Source of the DNA: Halorubrum sp. F4
GTDB lineage: Archaea; Halobacteriota; Halobacteria; Halobacteriales; Haloferacaceae
DNA length: 64,000 nt
Direction: 5' to 3'
Assembly: GCF_027257195.1 (NCBI RefSeq)
Contig: NZ_JAPDFS010000001.1
Span: 793,876 to 857,875, forward strand
The notes under the pieces are model-generated. The model was not told where the DNA came from. It ran no database searches and saw only the letters and a list, made by a program, of their open reading frames with translations. This document shows positions 8,741 through 18,065 of this stretch, one piece after another; position 1 is the first letter of the stretch; each line of letters opens with the position of its first letter. A program made the translations under genes and the position numbers.

Positions 8741-9862
8741 ATGCCGAAGTTCTCCGACAGGGTCGAGCGGGTCTCGATAAGCGGGATCCGCGAGGTGTTC
8801 GAGGCGGCCGGCGACGACGCGATCAACCTGGGGATCGGTCAGCCGGACTTCCCGACGCCGGAACACGCCCGGCAGGCGGCGGTCGACGCCATCGAGGCCG
8901 GGAAGGCCGACGCTTACACCGGCAACAAGGGGATCGCGCCGCTTCGGGAGGCGATAGCCGAGAAACACCGCGCGGACCAGAGAGTCGACCTCGACCCCGC
9001 GAACGTGATCGCCACCGCGGGCGGCAGCGAGGCGCTCCACATCGCCCTCGAAGCCCACGTGAGCGCCGGCGACGAGGTGATCATCCCGGATCCGGGGTTC
9101 GTCTCGTACGACGCGCTGACGAAGCTGGCGGGCGGGGACCCGATCCCGGTCCGCCTTCGGGAGGACCTCACGCTCGACCCCGCCGCGGTCGAGGAGGCGA
9201 TCACCGACGACACCGCCGCGTTCGTCGTCAACTCCCCCGGCAACCCGACCGGGGCCGTCTCCTCCGAGGCGGACGTCCAGGAGTTCGCACGGATCGCCGA
9301 CGAGCACGACGTGCTCTGCCTCTCCGACGAGGTGTACGAGTACACCGTCTTCGACGGGGAGCACTACTCGCCGATGGAGTTCGCCGAGACCGACAGCGTC
9401 GTCGTCGTCAACTCCGCCTCGAAGCTGTTCTCGATGACCGGCTGGCGGCTGGGGTGGGTGTACGGCTCCGCGGAGCGGGTCGACCGGATGCTCCGCGTCC
9501 ACCAGTACGCGCAGGCGTGCGCCTCGGCACCCGCCCAGTACGCGGCGGAGGCCGCGTTGCGCGGCGACCGCGACGTGGTCGCGGAGATGACCGACTCCTT
9601 CGAGCGCCGACGCGATGTCTTACTCGAGGGGTTCGCCGACGCGGGCATCGAGTGTCCGGTTCCGCAGGGGGCGTTCTACGCGATGCCGCGGGTCCCCGAG
9701 GGGTTCGTCGAGGAGTGTCTCGACCGCGACGTGATCGTCGTCCCCGGCGAGGCGTTCGGGGAGGGCGGGCGCGGACACGCACGGATCTCCTACGCGACCG
9801 ACGAGGAGGACCTCCGCGAGGCGATCTCGGTGATGGCGGACGCGTACGAGGCCGTCCGGTAG
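8741..9862 (+). CDS. class I/II PLP-dependent aminotransferase (aspartate-type)
   Basis: A 373-residue fold-type I aminotransferase. INLGIGQPDFPTP (about 30-42) and NSPGNPTGAV (about 165-174) are family signatures. SDEVYEY supplies the PLP-phenol contact, and SASKLFSMTGWRLGW holds the PLP lysine. The C-terminal GEGGRGHARISY provides the carboxylate-binding arginine. It probably transfers amino groups between aspartate or aromatic amino acids and 2-oxoglutarate; substrate is not decided by sequence. The ATG at 8741 (MPKFSDRVERVSISGIREV) fits family N termini better than the upstream in-frame start at 8702. Confidence 0.9.
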   Translation: MPKFSDRVERVSISGIREVFEAAGDDAINLGIGQPDFPTPEHARQAAVDAIEAGKADAYTGNKGIAPLREAIAEKHRADQRVDLDPANVIATAGGSEALHIALEAHVSAGDEVIIPDPGFVSYDALTKLAGGDPIPVRLREDLTLDPAAVEEAITDDTAAFVVNSPGNPTGAVSSEADVQEFARIADEHDVLCLSDEVYEYTVFDGEHYSPMEFAETDSVVVVNSASKLFSMTGWRLGWVYGSAERVDRMLRVHQYAQACASAPAQYAAEAALRGDRDVVAEMTDSFERRRDVLLEGFADAGIECPVPQGAFYAMPRVPEGFVEECLDRDVIVVPGEAFGEGGRGHARISYATDEEDLREAISVMADAYEAVR

Positions 9863-9940
9863 GAAGGCTCGAAGGACGACGTTTGAACGACGACGCGTGG
9901 ATTACTGAAGGACATTATTCGAACACGAGTGGTTTCCGCA

Positions 9941-9948
9941 AGTTATAC
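9941..9948 (+). promoter_or_regulatory. TATA box for SAM synthetase gene
   Basis: AGTTATAC lies about 27-34 bases before the ATG at 9975, the spacing expected for a nearly leaderless haloarchaeal transcript. A CGCA just upstream could be part of a BRE. Position-based inference. Confidence 0.5.
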
Positions 9949-9974
9949 TGCTGCCGGGAAACGACGATGTGGGC

Positions 9975-11177
9975 ATGAGCCGGAACATCCAAGTCAGCCG
10001 CCTCGACCGACGGGCGGTCGAGGACCAGGAGGTCGAGATCGTCGAGCGGAAGGGTATCGGACACCCGGACTCGATCTGTGACGGTCTCGCGGAGTCGGTC
10101 TCCCGAGCGCTCTCGCAGCTCTACCTCGACCGAGTCGGGAAGGTCCTCCACTACAACACCGACGAGACGCAGCTCGTCGCGGGACGAGCCGCCCCCGCCT
10201 TCGGCGGCGGCGAGGTCGTCGAGCCGATATACGTCCTGATCGTCGGCCGCGCCACGAAGGAGTACGAGGGCCGCCAGCTCCCGGTCGACTCCACCGCGCT
10301 CGCGGCCGCCCGCGAGTACCTCGGAGAGGCGCTTCCGGAACTCGAATACGGAACCGACATCGTCGTCGACGTCAGGCTCGGCGAGGGCTCCGGCGACCTC
10401 CAGGACGTCTTCGGCGAGGAGACCCAGGAGGTCCCGATGGCCAACGACACCTCCTTCGGCGTCGGCCACGCGCCGTTGACCGAGACGGAGACGATCGTCC
10501 GCGAGACCGAACGCGAGCTCAACACGACCTACTACGCCGACCACCCCGAACTCGGCCCCGACGTGAAGGTGATGGGAAAACGCGAGGGCGACCGAATCGA
10601 CATCACGGTCGCGGCCGCGATGGTGGACGCCCACATCGCCGACCTCGAGGAGTACGACGACGCCGTGGGGAACGTCCGCGAGTTCGTGACCGACCTCGCC
10701 GAGAGTCACACCGACCGCGAGGTACACGTCGACGTCAACACGGCAGACGACTACGACGAGGGTTCGATCTACCTCACCGTCACCGGCACGTCCGCCGAAC
10801 AGGGCGACGACGGCTCCGTCGGACGGGGGAACCGAGCGAACGGGCTGATCACCCCCAACCGCCCGATGTCGATGGAGGCCACCTCCGGGAAGAACCCCGT
10901 CAATCACATCGGGAAGATCTACAACCTGCTGTCGACGCACGTCGCCGAGACGGTGACCGACGAAGTCGACGGGATCCGCGACCTCCAGGTCCGGCTGCTC
11001 TCGCAGATCGGTCGGCCGATCGACGAGCCCCACGTCGCCGACGCGCAGATCGTCACCGAGGACGACGTCGAGCTGTCGGCGATCGAAGAGGAGGTCGTCG
11101 CGATCGTCGACGACGAGCTCGCCGACGTCACCGGCGTGACTCGCCGAGTCATCGACGGCGACGTCTCGACGTTCTGA
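9975..11177 (+). CDS. mat: methionine adenosyltransferase, archaeal type
   Basis: A 400-residue archaeal S-adenosylmethionine synthetase, making SAM from methionine and ATP. It has the archaeal-family signatures [14 protein letters not shown] (about 25-38), [14 protein letters not shown] (about 59-72), [12 protein letters not shown] (about 158-169) and [20 protein letters not shown] with the basic/glycine-rich active-site loop near 285-305. Length is exactly family size. The ATG at 9975 is preferred over an in-frame GTG at 9969 because the TATA box near 9943 places transcription start at about 9970. SAM feeds methyltransferases such as TrmI nearby. Confidence 0.96.
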   Translation: MSRNIQVSRLDRRAVEDQEVEIVERKGIGHPDSICDGLAESVSRALSQLYLDRVGKVLHYNTDETQLVAGRAAPAFGGGEVVEPIYVLIVGRATKEYEGRQLPVDSTALAAAREYLGEALPELEYGTDIVVDVRLGEGSGDLQDVFGEETQEVPMANDTSFGVGHAPLTETETIVRETERELNTTYYADHPELGPDVKVMGKREGDRIDITVAAAMVDAHIADLEEYDDAVGNVREFVTDLAESHTDREVHVDVNTADDYDEGSIYLTVTGTSAEQGDDGSVGRGNRANGLITPNRPMSMEATSGKNPVNHIGKIYNLLSTHVAETVTDEVDGIRDLQVRLLSQIGRPIDEPHVADAQIVTEDDVELSAIEEEVVAIVDDELADVTGVTRRVIDGDVSTF

Positions 11178-11214
11178 ACTCGGTCCGGGCGTTCCCCGTC
11201 GTGTCGTCGATCCG

Positions 11215-12327
11215 TCACCGTCCGTCGGTCCGCCCCGTGTCGTCGGTCCGTCGCGCCCCCGGCGCGTGCTCCCGAAGCGTCGGAAAGGTCATTCTGACGA
11301 TCGTTCCGGTCGGCTCGTTTTCGGCGATTTCGAGCGTCCCGTCGGAGGTCTCGAGCGTCCAGTAGAGTATCCAGAGGCCGAGCCCCTGCGTGTGTACGAG
11401 CGGCGTCTCCGCCGGACTCTCGATCGCGTCGACGTCGTATCGCGGGATACCCTCGCCCGTGTCGGCGATCTCGAGGACCGCCGACCCCTTGGAATCCGTC
11501 CGGACGGTGACCGTGACCGACGTGTCGGGGGGCGTGTGCTCTATCGCGTTCGTCAGCGCCTCCTCGACGGCAGCCGGAAGATCGGGGTGTGACCGGACGC
11601 GGGGATCGGCCTCGAACCGCGTCGATATCTCGACGCCCGGATACTTCCGACGAACCCGTGTGATCCGTTCGTCGACCATCGACGTGAGCCGATGCTCGAC
11701 GGTCCGGTCGGCGTTCCATATCGTCACGATCTCCCGCGTTCGGTCGGTCGTCTCGAGCAGCCGCTCGAGGTGCTCTCGAATGATCCGAACGTCGTCGTTC
11801 GTGTCCTCGACGCGTTCGGCGATCTCGATGTTGTCCAGGTGTCCGAGCGCGATGGAGAGCTCGTTGCGGAGGTTGTGCCGGAGGACCCGCTGGTTGATGG
11901 TCAACAGTTTTCCCAGGTCCTCGGCCTCCTCGAGCCGCTCGTCGAACTCCACCGCGTGGAGCCCACTCCGCACGCCCACCATCGCGCCGAGGGCGCTGGC
12001 GAACGAGAGGAGAAAGGAGAGCTCGGTCGGGTTACCCTCAACCAGCCAGATGGTCCAGACGGCGAGCGCCAGCAGCGCGAACGCTCCCGTCACGCCGAAC
12101 CCCAGCCGCACCGCTCGCCACTGACCGGCCTCGGAGATCGGACGGTCGGGAAACTCGTAGGCGGTGACGAGAACGAGGAGGGAGATGGAACAGGTCACGA
12201 ACGTCTCGAGTATCGTCCCGAGTCCTTCGCCTTCGGTGAGGAGATGAACTATCCCGAGTCCGAAACAAAACGACCCCAGCGCGTAGACGGCGTGTTGCGG
12301 CCGGATCCGCGATGGCGGAGACGACAC
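11215..12327 (-). CDS. membrane sensor histidine kinase
   Basis: A 370-residue protein starting with GTG at 12327. Residues 1-120 contain about four hydrophobic segments (for example YALGSFCFGLGIVHLL and VTGAFALLALAVWTIWLV), so it sits in the membrane without a large external sensor domain. The H-box RVLRHNLRNEL (about 158-168) carries the phosphorylated histidine. The HATPase domain shows N-box EEALTNAIEHT, G1 DTGEGIP and G2 GLGLWIL. No receiver domain or response regulator is adjacent, so the partner is unknown. The long frame beyond 12327 runs antisense to the next gene and is rejected. A TATA-like element sits about 25-30 bases upstream. Confidence 0.88.
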   Translation of the reverse strand: MSSPPSRIRPQHAVYALGSFCFGLGIVHLLTEGEGLGTILETFVTCSISLLVLVTAYEFPDRPISEAGQWRAVRLGFGVTGAFALLALAVWTIWLVEGNPTELSFLLSFASALGAMVGVRSGLHAVEFDERLEEAEDLGKLLTINQRVLRHNLRNELSIALGHLDNIEIAERVEDTNDDVRIIREHLERLLETTDRTREIVTIWNADRTVEHRLTSMVDERITRVRRKYPGVEISTRFEADPRVRSHPDLPAAVEEALTNAIEHTPPDTSVTVTVRTDSKGSAVLEIADTGEGIPRYDVDAIESPAETPLVHTQGLGLWILYWTLETSDGTLEIAENEPTGTIVRMTFPTLREHAPGARRTDDTGRTDGR

Positions 12328-12350
12328 GGGTTCGAGAATCCCCGGAGAAG

Positions 12351-12357
12351 TATAAAT
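12351..12357. promoter_or_regulatory. TATA element between divergent genes
   Basis: TATAAAT on the + strand reads ATTTATA on the - strand, 24-30 bases before the kinase start at 12327, a good leaderless-promoter distance. It is about 55-60 bases before the rightward GTG at 12412, too far for a leaderless start there but possible with a short leader. Confidence 0.5.
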
Positions 12358-12411
12358 GGTTTGTGCCGACCGACCGCAACCGATTTGGGACGGCCCCGCG
12401 AGCCATCGAAC

Positions 12412-12864
12412 GTGACGCGGGTGTGTCTCCTCGGCGAGTCCGACGTGAGCCTGAGTTACGAGCTGTTGTCCCGCGAGACCGCGCGGGAGGCACTCGCGAC
12501 CTACGAGATCGCCGAGCCGTTCGCGAACAGCGTCGCCGTCGACACCGTGAGCCTCGGTGCGGCGGTGTCGCTGCTCAACGACCTCGATTGGTACCTCGTC
12601 CGGTTCGTCGCCGAGGCGATCGTCCTCGATCCGTCCGTCTCCGGGAGCGAGTGGCTCTCGCGCGACCTCGCACGCGAGGTCCGCGACGGCGAGGTCCCCC
12701 CCGAGGAGACCGATCAGCGGCTGAAGGTGTTCGGGGTCGTCGACGGCGAGCCGGTCGAGCCGCTCTTCGTGCGGCGGACGCAGGGCGAGATCCCCGAATA
12801 CGACCTCCGGGACGTCGAGGAGACGCTCGTGGTCCGGGTGAGCGAGACGGAGTTCTCGGGATGA
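12412..12864 (+). CDS. conserved haloarchaeal protein, DUF5804-like
   Basis: A 150-residue protein from a GTG start (VTRVCLLGESDVSLSYELLS). It is rich in short alpha/beta segments with no transmembrane part and no catalytic motif that I can name. The pattern 'YELLSRETAREALATYE' and 'LLNDLDWYLVRFVAEAI' resembles the DUF5804 family as I remember it. Its stop overlaps the ATG of the next gene by four bases, so the two are probably translated together. A second GTG at 12421 is an alternative start. Function is unknown. Confidence 0.7.
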   Translation: MTRVCLLGESDVSLSYELLSRETAREALATYEIAEPFANSVAVDTVSLGAAVSLLNDLDWYLVRFVAEAIVLDPSVSGSEWLSRDLAREVRDGEVPPEETDQRLKVFGVVDGEPVEPLFVRRTQGEIPEYDLRDVEETLVVRVSETEFSG

Positions 12865-13061
12865 GTCCACTGCTCAGCCTCGAGACGGACGAGCCGCTAC
12901 GCTACCTCCTGACGACGGTCGTCGTCTGGATCGGCGTCGCGAGCGTCGTCGAGTTCGTCGTCGCCGGCGGGCGGTTGGCGGACGCGCTCGTGACGGGAGC
13001 GTTCGGCGGAGTCGCCTTCGGCAGCGCGGTGCTCCTGTTGAACGGTACCGACGGGAGCTGA
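12861..13061 (+). CDS. small two-helix membrane protein
   Basis: A 66-residue protein with two hydrophobic helices (about 15-35, YLLTTVVVWIGVASVVEFVV, and 43-61). The ATG overlaps the stop of the preceding gene (ATGA), which fixes the start and indicates translational coupling. It may anchor or partner the DUF5804-like protein at the membrane. No family is recognised. Confidence 0.7.
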   Translation: MSPLLSLETDEPLRYLLTTVVVWIGVASVVEFVVAGGRLADALVTGAFGGVAFGSAVLLLNGTDGS

Positions 13062-13139
13062 CGAGCTCCGTTGGAATTTCACACTGGGGACGGGTTCCGG
13101 CTCGATCGCGGTCCGTACGGAGAGGAAACGGATCAGCGC

Positions 13140-13526
13140 TCAGTGCTCGACGAACTCCACGAGCACCCCGCCGGTCGATCGGGGGTGGAGAAACGCGACC
13201 TCGTGGCCCCACGCGCCGGATCGGGGCTCCTCGTCGACGAGGTCGACGCCGAGATCGCGGGCACGGTCGAGCGCCTCCGGGAGGTCCGCGGTCGCGAGCG
13301 CGACGTGGTGGATCCCCGGCCCCTCGCGGTCGAGGTAGTCGGCGATGACCCCGCCCTCGGTGGGCTCTAACAGTTCGAGGTATCCGCCGCCGTCGAGTTC
13401 GAGGAAGACGACCTCCATCCCGTCGAACGTCTCCTCGTGAACGACCGGGGCGTCGAGGAGGTCCGCGAACAGTTCGGCGAGGTCGGGGGCGTCGCGCGTG
13501 GCGATGCCGGCGTGATCGAAGCGCAC
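13140..13526 (-). CDS. mce: methylmalonyl-CoA epimerase
   Basis: A 128-residue VOC-fold enzyme interconverting (R)- and (S)-methylmalonyl-CoA in propionate and 3-hydroxypropionate-type carbon flow. MRFDHAGIATRD at the N terminus carries the first metal histidine. 'YLELLEPTEG', 'GIHHVALAT' and the final LVEFVEH give the remaining histidine and glutamate positions expected of the family. Size matches. The methylmalonyl-CoA mutase catalytic subunit is encoded about 2 kb away on the same strand, which supports the assignment, although a formate/nitrite channel and a YbjQ gene on the other strand lie between them. Confidence 0.9.
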   Translation of the reverse strand: MRFDHAGIATRDAPDLAELFADLLDAPVVHEETFDGMEVVFLELDGGGYLELLEPTEGGVIADYLDREGPGIHHVALATADLPEALDRARDLGVDLVDEEPRSGAWGHEVAFLHPRSTGGVLVEFVEH

Positions 13527-13550
13527 GGCTCCCCGGTCGTCCCCTCACGA

Positions 13551-13558
13551 CTTATACG
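13551..13558 (-). promoter_or_regulatory. TATA box for mce
   Basis: CTTATACG on the + strand reads CGTATAAG on the gene strand, about 25-32 bases before the ATG at 13526. This fits a near-leaderless transcript. Confidence 0.45.
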
Positions 13559-13659
13559 GATCGAGTCGGTCGATCCCCCCCCGGTAGGGTCGTGACCCGC
13601 GGCCGGAACCGGCCCGATGGAAAGACTTGGGTGAGCGGACGAGAAAGTTCGGACGACCC

Positions 13660-14463
13660 GTGTCCGACCAGAGCGCCGACGCACCGACCGAACAGAAGTC
13701 CTCGCGGAGCATCCTCGATTCGATCCTCGAAACCGCGCTCCACGAGATGAACCGCGAGCGGTCGGGACTGTTGCTCTCGGGACTGTCGGCGGGCCTCGAC
13801 ATCGGGTTCGGTCCGCTGATGATGGCGGTGGTGTTGACGCTCTCGCCCGCGAGTTTCGGCGACCTCACGACCGAGCTACTGTTGGCCAGCGTCTACTCCA
13901 TCGGATTCATGTTCGTGATCCTCGGCCGGTCGGAGCTCTTCACCGAACACACCACCCTGGCGGTGATCCCCGTCCTCGACGGACAGGCGTCGCTCCGCGA
14001 CCTGGGGCGGCTCTGGGGGCTCGTCTACGTCGGCAACCTCGTCGGCGGGCTATTCTTTACCCTACTCGTGATTCTGTTGATGCCGGAACTCGGCGTCGTT
14101 ACGCCGGCGGCGTTCGAGACGATCGCGTTGAAACTCGTCTCTCACGACCTCCCGTGGCTGTTCGTCGGCGGCGTCTTCGCCGGGTGGCTGATGGGACTTC
14201 TGGCGTGGCTGATCACGGCTGCCCAGGAGACGACGAGCCGACTGATCCTGGTCTGGGTGGTCGCCGGAACGATCGGCCTGCTCCACCTGCCGCACTCGAT
14301 CGCGGGCAACGTGGAGGTGTTGTTCGGGCTGTTCATGTCCCCCGCGATCACCCTGACCGACTACGTCGGGTTCCTCGTTCTGGCGACGATCGGAAACGCG
14401 TTCGGCGGATCGATCTTCGTCGCGCTGTTGAAGTACGGCCACGTCGTTCGCGGCGCGAACTGA
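13660..14463 (+). CDS. formate/nitrite transporter (FNT) family channel
   Basis: A 267-residue membrane protein with six hydrophobic helices after a roughly 30-residue soluble N terminus. 'RERSGLLLSGLSAGLDIGFGPLMM' and the glycine-rich re-entrant segments (YVGNLVGGLFF and FLVLATIGNAFGGSIF) match the FocA/NirC pattern. It conducts small monovalent anions such as formate, nitrite or hydrosulfide; the substrate is not predictable here. Start is uncertain: the GTG at 13660 (VSDQSADAP) is chosen. A TTG at 13627 or a later ATG are alternatives. Confidence 0.82.
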   Translation: MSDQSADAPTEQKSSRSILDSILETALHEMNRERSGLLLSGLSAGLDIGFGPLMMAVVLTLSPASFGDLTTELLLASVYSIGFMFVILGRSELFTEHTTLAVIPVLDGQASLRDLGRLWGLVYVGNLVGGLFFTLLVILLMPELGVVTPAAFETIALKLVSHDLPWLFVGGVFAGWLMGLLAWLITAAQETTSRLILVWVVAGTIGLLHLPHSIAGNVEVLFGLFMSPAITLTDYVGFLVLATIGNAFGGSIFVALLKYGHVVRGAN

Positions 14464-14548
14464 ACGCGACCGGTCACGGGTCGGTTCTCGAGTGGGGATC
14501 GGAACGGGCGTCGTCGTGAGTTAAGTGACGTCCCGACGAACGGAGTCC

Positions 14549-14863
14549 ATGGAGCTCTCCAACACGGATTCGGTTGCCGGCAAGGAAGTCGTCGAGACGC
14601 TCGGGCTCGTCCGCGGGAACACGGTCCGCGCACGGAACGTCGGCCGTGACATCACGCAGGGTCTCCGCAACCTCGCGGGCGGCGAGTTGAAGGGATACAC
14701 CGAGCTGATGACGGACGCGCGCGATCAGGCGCAAGAACGCATGATCGAGGAGGCGGAGGCGCTCGGCGCCGACGGGGTGATCAACGTGCGGTTCACCACC
14801 TCGTCCATCGCCGACAGCGGCGCGGAGATCCTGGCGTACGGCACGGCGGTTCGGCTCCGATAG
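14549..14863 (+). CDS. YbjQ family (DUF74) protein
   Basis: A 104-residue protein of the YbjQ/UPF0145 heavy-metal-binding-like family. Diagnostic pieces are VVETLGLVRGNTVRARNVGRD (about 12-32), 'GGELKGYTELMTDARDQAQERM' and 'ALGADGVINVRF' near 71-82. Family members form pentamers, and their function is still unclear. The ATG at 14549 is preferred over the frame-opening start at 14525 because it gives the family-length N terminus. TTAAGTGA near 14521 could be its TATA region. Confidence 0.9.
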   Translation: MELSNTDSVAGKEVVETLGLVRGNTVRARNVGRDITQGLRNLAGGELKGYTELMTDARDQAQERMIEEAEALGADGVINVRFTTSSIADSGAEILAYGTAVRLR

Positions 14864-14936
14864 GACCTCGGTCTCGAGGGTCCCGCATCGAGAACTCACA
14901 GGAGACTCGGTTTCCCTCCCCGCCACCACCGGTCGT

Positions 14937-15380
14937 TCAACAGTCGTACCACGGCTCGATCGCGTCCTCCCGGAGGGTGAGGCCGACGTCCTTCGGCTCA
15001 CACTCGAACTCGATCGGCAGGTCCGGGTCGTACTCCCACGCGTGGGAGACGCCGTCCGGGGTGAACGCCCGTATCCTCGCCGGGGTCACCTCGATACCGT
15101 CACGCGAGGCGATCCGCCCGGGTCCGAGCGCGAACACGTGGCCGAACAGCGTCCCGCCGTCGGCGTCCGTCACGTGGACCGCGATCTCGGCCGCCGAGGC
15201 GGTGGCGTTCTCGACGATCACCTCGTTGGGCCCGTTGGAATCGCCGGAGCCGCCTCCCGGAAGCAGGTCACCACAGCCGGCGGTCGACGCGGACGCGATC
15301 GCCCCGAACGTCGCGAGAAATCGTCGTCTGGACGGTCGATCCTCCCGTTCGGTCGTCGCCGACTGGTCGGGTGCCGTCAT
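14937..15380 (-). CDS. Tat lipoprotein, unknown function
   Basis: A 147-residue predicted lipoprotein. It has a twin-arginine motif [18 protein letters not shown] followed by the lipobox cysteine in AGC (about residue 36), then a glycine/serine linker and a compact beta-rich domain that ends with WYDC. Export by the Tat route and lipid anchoring outside the membrane are inferred. Its start ATG overlaps the stop of the methylmalonyl-CoA mutase gene by four bases, so it is likely co-translated with the mutase. No functional link between the two is evident. Confidence 0.75.
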   Translation of the reverse strand: MTAPDQSATTEREDRPSRRRFLATFGAIASASTAGCGDLLPGGGSGDSNGPNEVIVENATASAAEIAVHVTDADGGTLFGHVFALGPGRIASRDGIEVTPARIRAFTPDGVSHAWEYDPDLPIEFECEPKDVGLTLREDAIEPWYDC

Positions 15381-17053
15381 CGACCCGGCGTATATTCGCC
15401 GAACTCGTCACGGAAGACGTCCGAGATCTCCTGAACGGTCGCGTACGCCTTCACCGCGTCGACGACGGGGGGCATCACGTTCTCCTCGCCGCGGGCCGCC
15501 TCCCTGACGGCCGCGAGCGCAGCCTTCACGGCCTCGTCGTCGCGGGCGTCCTTCACCTCCCGGAGCCGATCGCGCTGTTCGGCCTCCTGTTCGGGATCGA
15601 CCTCCTCTAAGTCCATCTCGGGCTCCTCGTCCACCTGGAACTCGTTGACGCCGACGATCACGCGCTCGCCCTCCTCGATCTCGCGCTGGCGCTCGAAGGC
15701 GACGTCCTGGATCTGCCGTTGGACCCACTGGCTCTCGACCGCCTCGAGCGCGCCGCCGCGGCGGTCGATCTCCTCGATGATCTCGAACGCCTCCGCCTCG
15801 ATCCCGTCCGTGAGGCTCTCGACGTAGTAGCTCCCGGCGAGCGGGTCGATCGTGTCCGCCGCGCCCGACTCGTGTGCGAGGATCTGCTGGGTCCGCAGTG
15901 CGGTCCGGACCGATTTCTCCGTGGGGAGCGCGAGCGCCTCGTCCTTCCCGTTCGTGTGGAGACTTTGTGTACCGCCGAGAACCGCGGCGAGCGCCTGGTA
16001 GGCAACCCTGACGACGTTGTTCTCGATCTGCTGGGCCGTCAGGGTGGAGCCGCCGGTCTGCGTGTGGAACTTGAGCTGTTTCGATTTGGGATTCCGGGCG
16101 TCGAACCGCTCGTCCATGATCTGCGCCCACATCCGACGGGCCGCGCGGAACTTCGCGGCCTCCTCGAAGACGTTGTTGTGGGCGTTGAAGAAGAAGGAGA
16201 GCTGCGGGGCGAACTCGTCGACGTCGAGCCCGGCGTCGAGAGCGGCCTCGACGTACTCGATCCCGTTCGCGAGCGTGAACGCCACCTCCTGGGGGGCCGT
16301 CGAGCCCGCCTCGCGGATGTGGTACCCCGAGATGGAGATGGTGTTGAACCCCGGGACCTCCTCGGCACAGAACGCGAAGATATCGGTGATGAGCCGCATC
16401 GACGGCTCCGGCGGGTAGATGTAGAGGTTCCGTGCGACGTACTCCTTCATGATGTCGTTCTGGATCGTCCCGCGGAGCTCGGACCTCGGGACGCCCTGTT
16501 CATCCCCCATCGCGACGTACATCGCGAGCAGGACCGCGGCCGGCGCGTTGATCGTCATCGACGTGGAGACCTCGTCGAGAGGGATCGAATCGAACACCGT
16601 CTCGAAGTCGTCGAGCGTGTCGATGGCGACTCCCGACCGGCCGACCTCCCCCTCGGCCATCGCGGCGTCGGAGTCGTATCCCATCTGGGTCGGCAGGTCG
16701 AACGCCATCGACAGCCCCGAGGACCCCTCGTCGATGAGGTACCGAAACCGCTCGTTGGTCTCGGCGGCGGTCCCCATCCCGGCGTACTGCCGCATCGTCC
16801 ACAGTCGCCCGCGGTGCATCGTCGAGTAGACGCCGCGGGTGTACGGTTCCTCGCCCGGAAACCCCGCGTCCTCGCGGTAGTCGTGGTCCGCGAGGTCCGC
16901 GGGGGTGTACAGCGGGTCGACGGCCTGGCCGCCGGTGTCGGTCGTGAACGCCGCCTCGCGCTCTCCGAATCGATCGACGGTGTCGCCGTAGGTCCCCGCC
17001 TCCCAGGACTCCTTCGCCTCCCTGATCTCGGCCAGCTCCTCGGAGTCGTACAT
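15377..17053 (-). CDS. mcmA1: methylmalonyl-CoA mutase, catalytic (large) subunit
   Basis: A 558-residue protein matching the TIM-barrel catalytic domain of methylmalonyl-CoA mutase, which isomerises (R)-methylmalonyl-CoA to succinyl-CoA with adenosylcobalamin. Recognisable segments are [20 protein letters not shown] (about 68-87), '[16 protein letters not shown]', '[20 protein letters not shown]' and '[20 protein letters not shown]'. The cobalamin-binding DxHxxG domain is absent, so the B12 domain must be a separate small subunit outside this window, the usual archaeal arrangement. It is first in a pair with the overlapping lipoprotein gene. The epimerase at 13140-13526 completes the pathway step. 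Confidence 0.95.
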   Translation of the reverse strand: MYDSEELAEIREAKESWEAGTYGDTVDRFGEREAAFTTDTGGQAVDPLYTPADLADHDYREDAGFPGEEPYTRGVYSTMHRGRLWTMRQYAGMGTAAETNERFRYLIDEGSSGLSMAFDLPTQMGYDSDAAMAEGEVGRSGVAIDTLDDFETVFDSIPLDEVSTSMTINAPAAVLLAMYVAMGDEQGVPRSELRGTIQNDIMKEYVARNLYIYPPEPSMRLITDIFAFCAEEVPGFNTISISGYHIREAGSTAPQEVAFTLANGIEYVEAALDAGLDVDEFAPQLSFFFNAHNNVFEEAAKFRAARRMWAQIMDERFDARNPKSKQLKFHTQTGGSTLTAQQIENNVVRVAYQALAAVLGGTQSLHTNGKDEALALPTEKSVRTALRTQQILAHESGAADTIDPLAGSYYVESLTDGIEAEAFEIIEEIDRRGGALEAVESQWVQRQIQDVAFERQREIEEGERVIVGVNEFQVDEEPEMDLEEVDPEQEAEQRDRLREVKDARDDEAVKAALAAVREAARGEENVMPPVVDAVKAYATVQEISDVFRDEFGEYTPGR

Positions 17054-17115
17054 TACTCACAGGATCGACCGACCGCGACTTAACGGTTGACCCGCGGCGG
17101 GGTCGTGACTCAAGC

Positions 17116-18060
17116 TCAGTACTCGAGGACGCCGGCGTACCGATCGAGCGCGATCACCGCTCCCGCACCGGCGGCCGCGGCGACCGCGAACCGCGGGAAC
17201 GCGTTCGCCCACGGCTCGCCGGAGTCGGCGAGCCGCATCGAGACTTCGAGTACGGGGGCGCGGAGCGCACCGACGATCAGACTCACGAGGAACGCGAGCG
17301 TCGCGGCGCGGGCGGTCTCGAGCGCGCGCCGCACCGCGTGTGCGATCGTGAACAGTCCGACGACCCCGCCGGCGAGGAACGCGACGATCGGCGGGGCGGT
17401 CCCGACGGCTGCGGCGAGCCCGTCGCCCGAGGCTGCCGCGGCGAGTCCGTCGAGGAACGCGCTCAACGTTCCCGCCATGAACTCGTACTGGCCGAGGACG
17501 ATCAACAGGAGCGACCCCGAGAGCCCGGGAAGCACCATCGCGCTGACCGCGATCGCTCCCGAAAGGAACACGACCGGGAGCGCGTGACCGAGGGCGGTCG
17601 CGCCGTACCCCGACGCGAGGAAGGCCGCGAGGAAGCCACAGACCGCCGCGACCTTCCGGCCGGACGTTCCCAGGTCGACCGCGCCGAGGAGCACGACCGC
17701 GGAGGCGGCGATCAGTCCGAAGAAGAACCCGTACGTCGCGACGGGAGCCGTCGCGAGGAGCGTGTCGACGAGACTCAACACGAGTACGACGGCCGTCCCG
17801 ATCCCCGCGCCGAGCACGGCGAGAAAGCCGCCGTCGACCTCGCGGAACGCGGCCCGCGCGTCCGATCGGTTGGTCGCTCGGATCCCGGCCACCACGCGTT
17901 CGATCCGGTCGGGATCGATCGCGGTCACCGCCGCGATCAGCCGCTCGTAGATCCCGACGACGAGCGCGATGGTCCCGCCCGAGACGCCCGGGACCGCGTC
18001 GGCGGTCCCCATCGCGAGCCCCTTCAGGTACACCGCGAGCCAGTCGCGGGCGTCCGCCAT
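17116..18060 (-). CDS. DUF368 polyprenyl-phosphate transporter
   Basis: A 314-residue polytopic membrane protein with about eight hydrophobic segments. The N-terminal signature KGLAMGTADAVPGVSGGTIA (about 14-33) and the repeat-like second signature AMVLPGLSGSLLL (about 175-187) define the DUF368 family. Bacterial members flip undecaprenyl phosphate back across the membrane. Located five bases downstream of aglB and co-directional, it probably recycles dolichyl phosphate released by N-glycosylation. That role is inferred from family plus neighbour. Confidence 0.88.
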   Translation of the reverse strand: MADARDWLAVYLKGLAMGTADAVPGVSGGTIALVVGIYERLIAAVTAIDPDRIERVVAGIRATNRSDARAAFREVDGGFLAVLGAGIGTAVVLVLSLVDTLLATAPVATYGFFFGLIAASAVVLLGAVDLGTSGRKVAAVCGFLAAFLASGYGATALGHALPVVFLSGAIAVSAMVLPGLSGSLLLIVLGQYEFMAGTLSAFLDGLAAAASGDGLAAAVGTAPPIVAFLAGGVVGLFTIAHAVRRALETARAATLAFLVSLIVGALRAPVLEVSMRLADSGEPWANAFPRFAVAAAAGAGAVIALDRYAGVLEY

Positions 18061-18065
18061 CTCGG

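Noticed and set aside
15719..17083. 454-codon + strand frame
   Set aside because: Antisense to methylmalonyl-CoA mutase, which has strong motif support.
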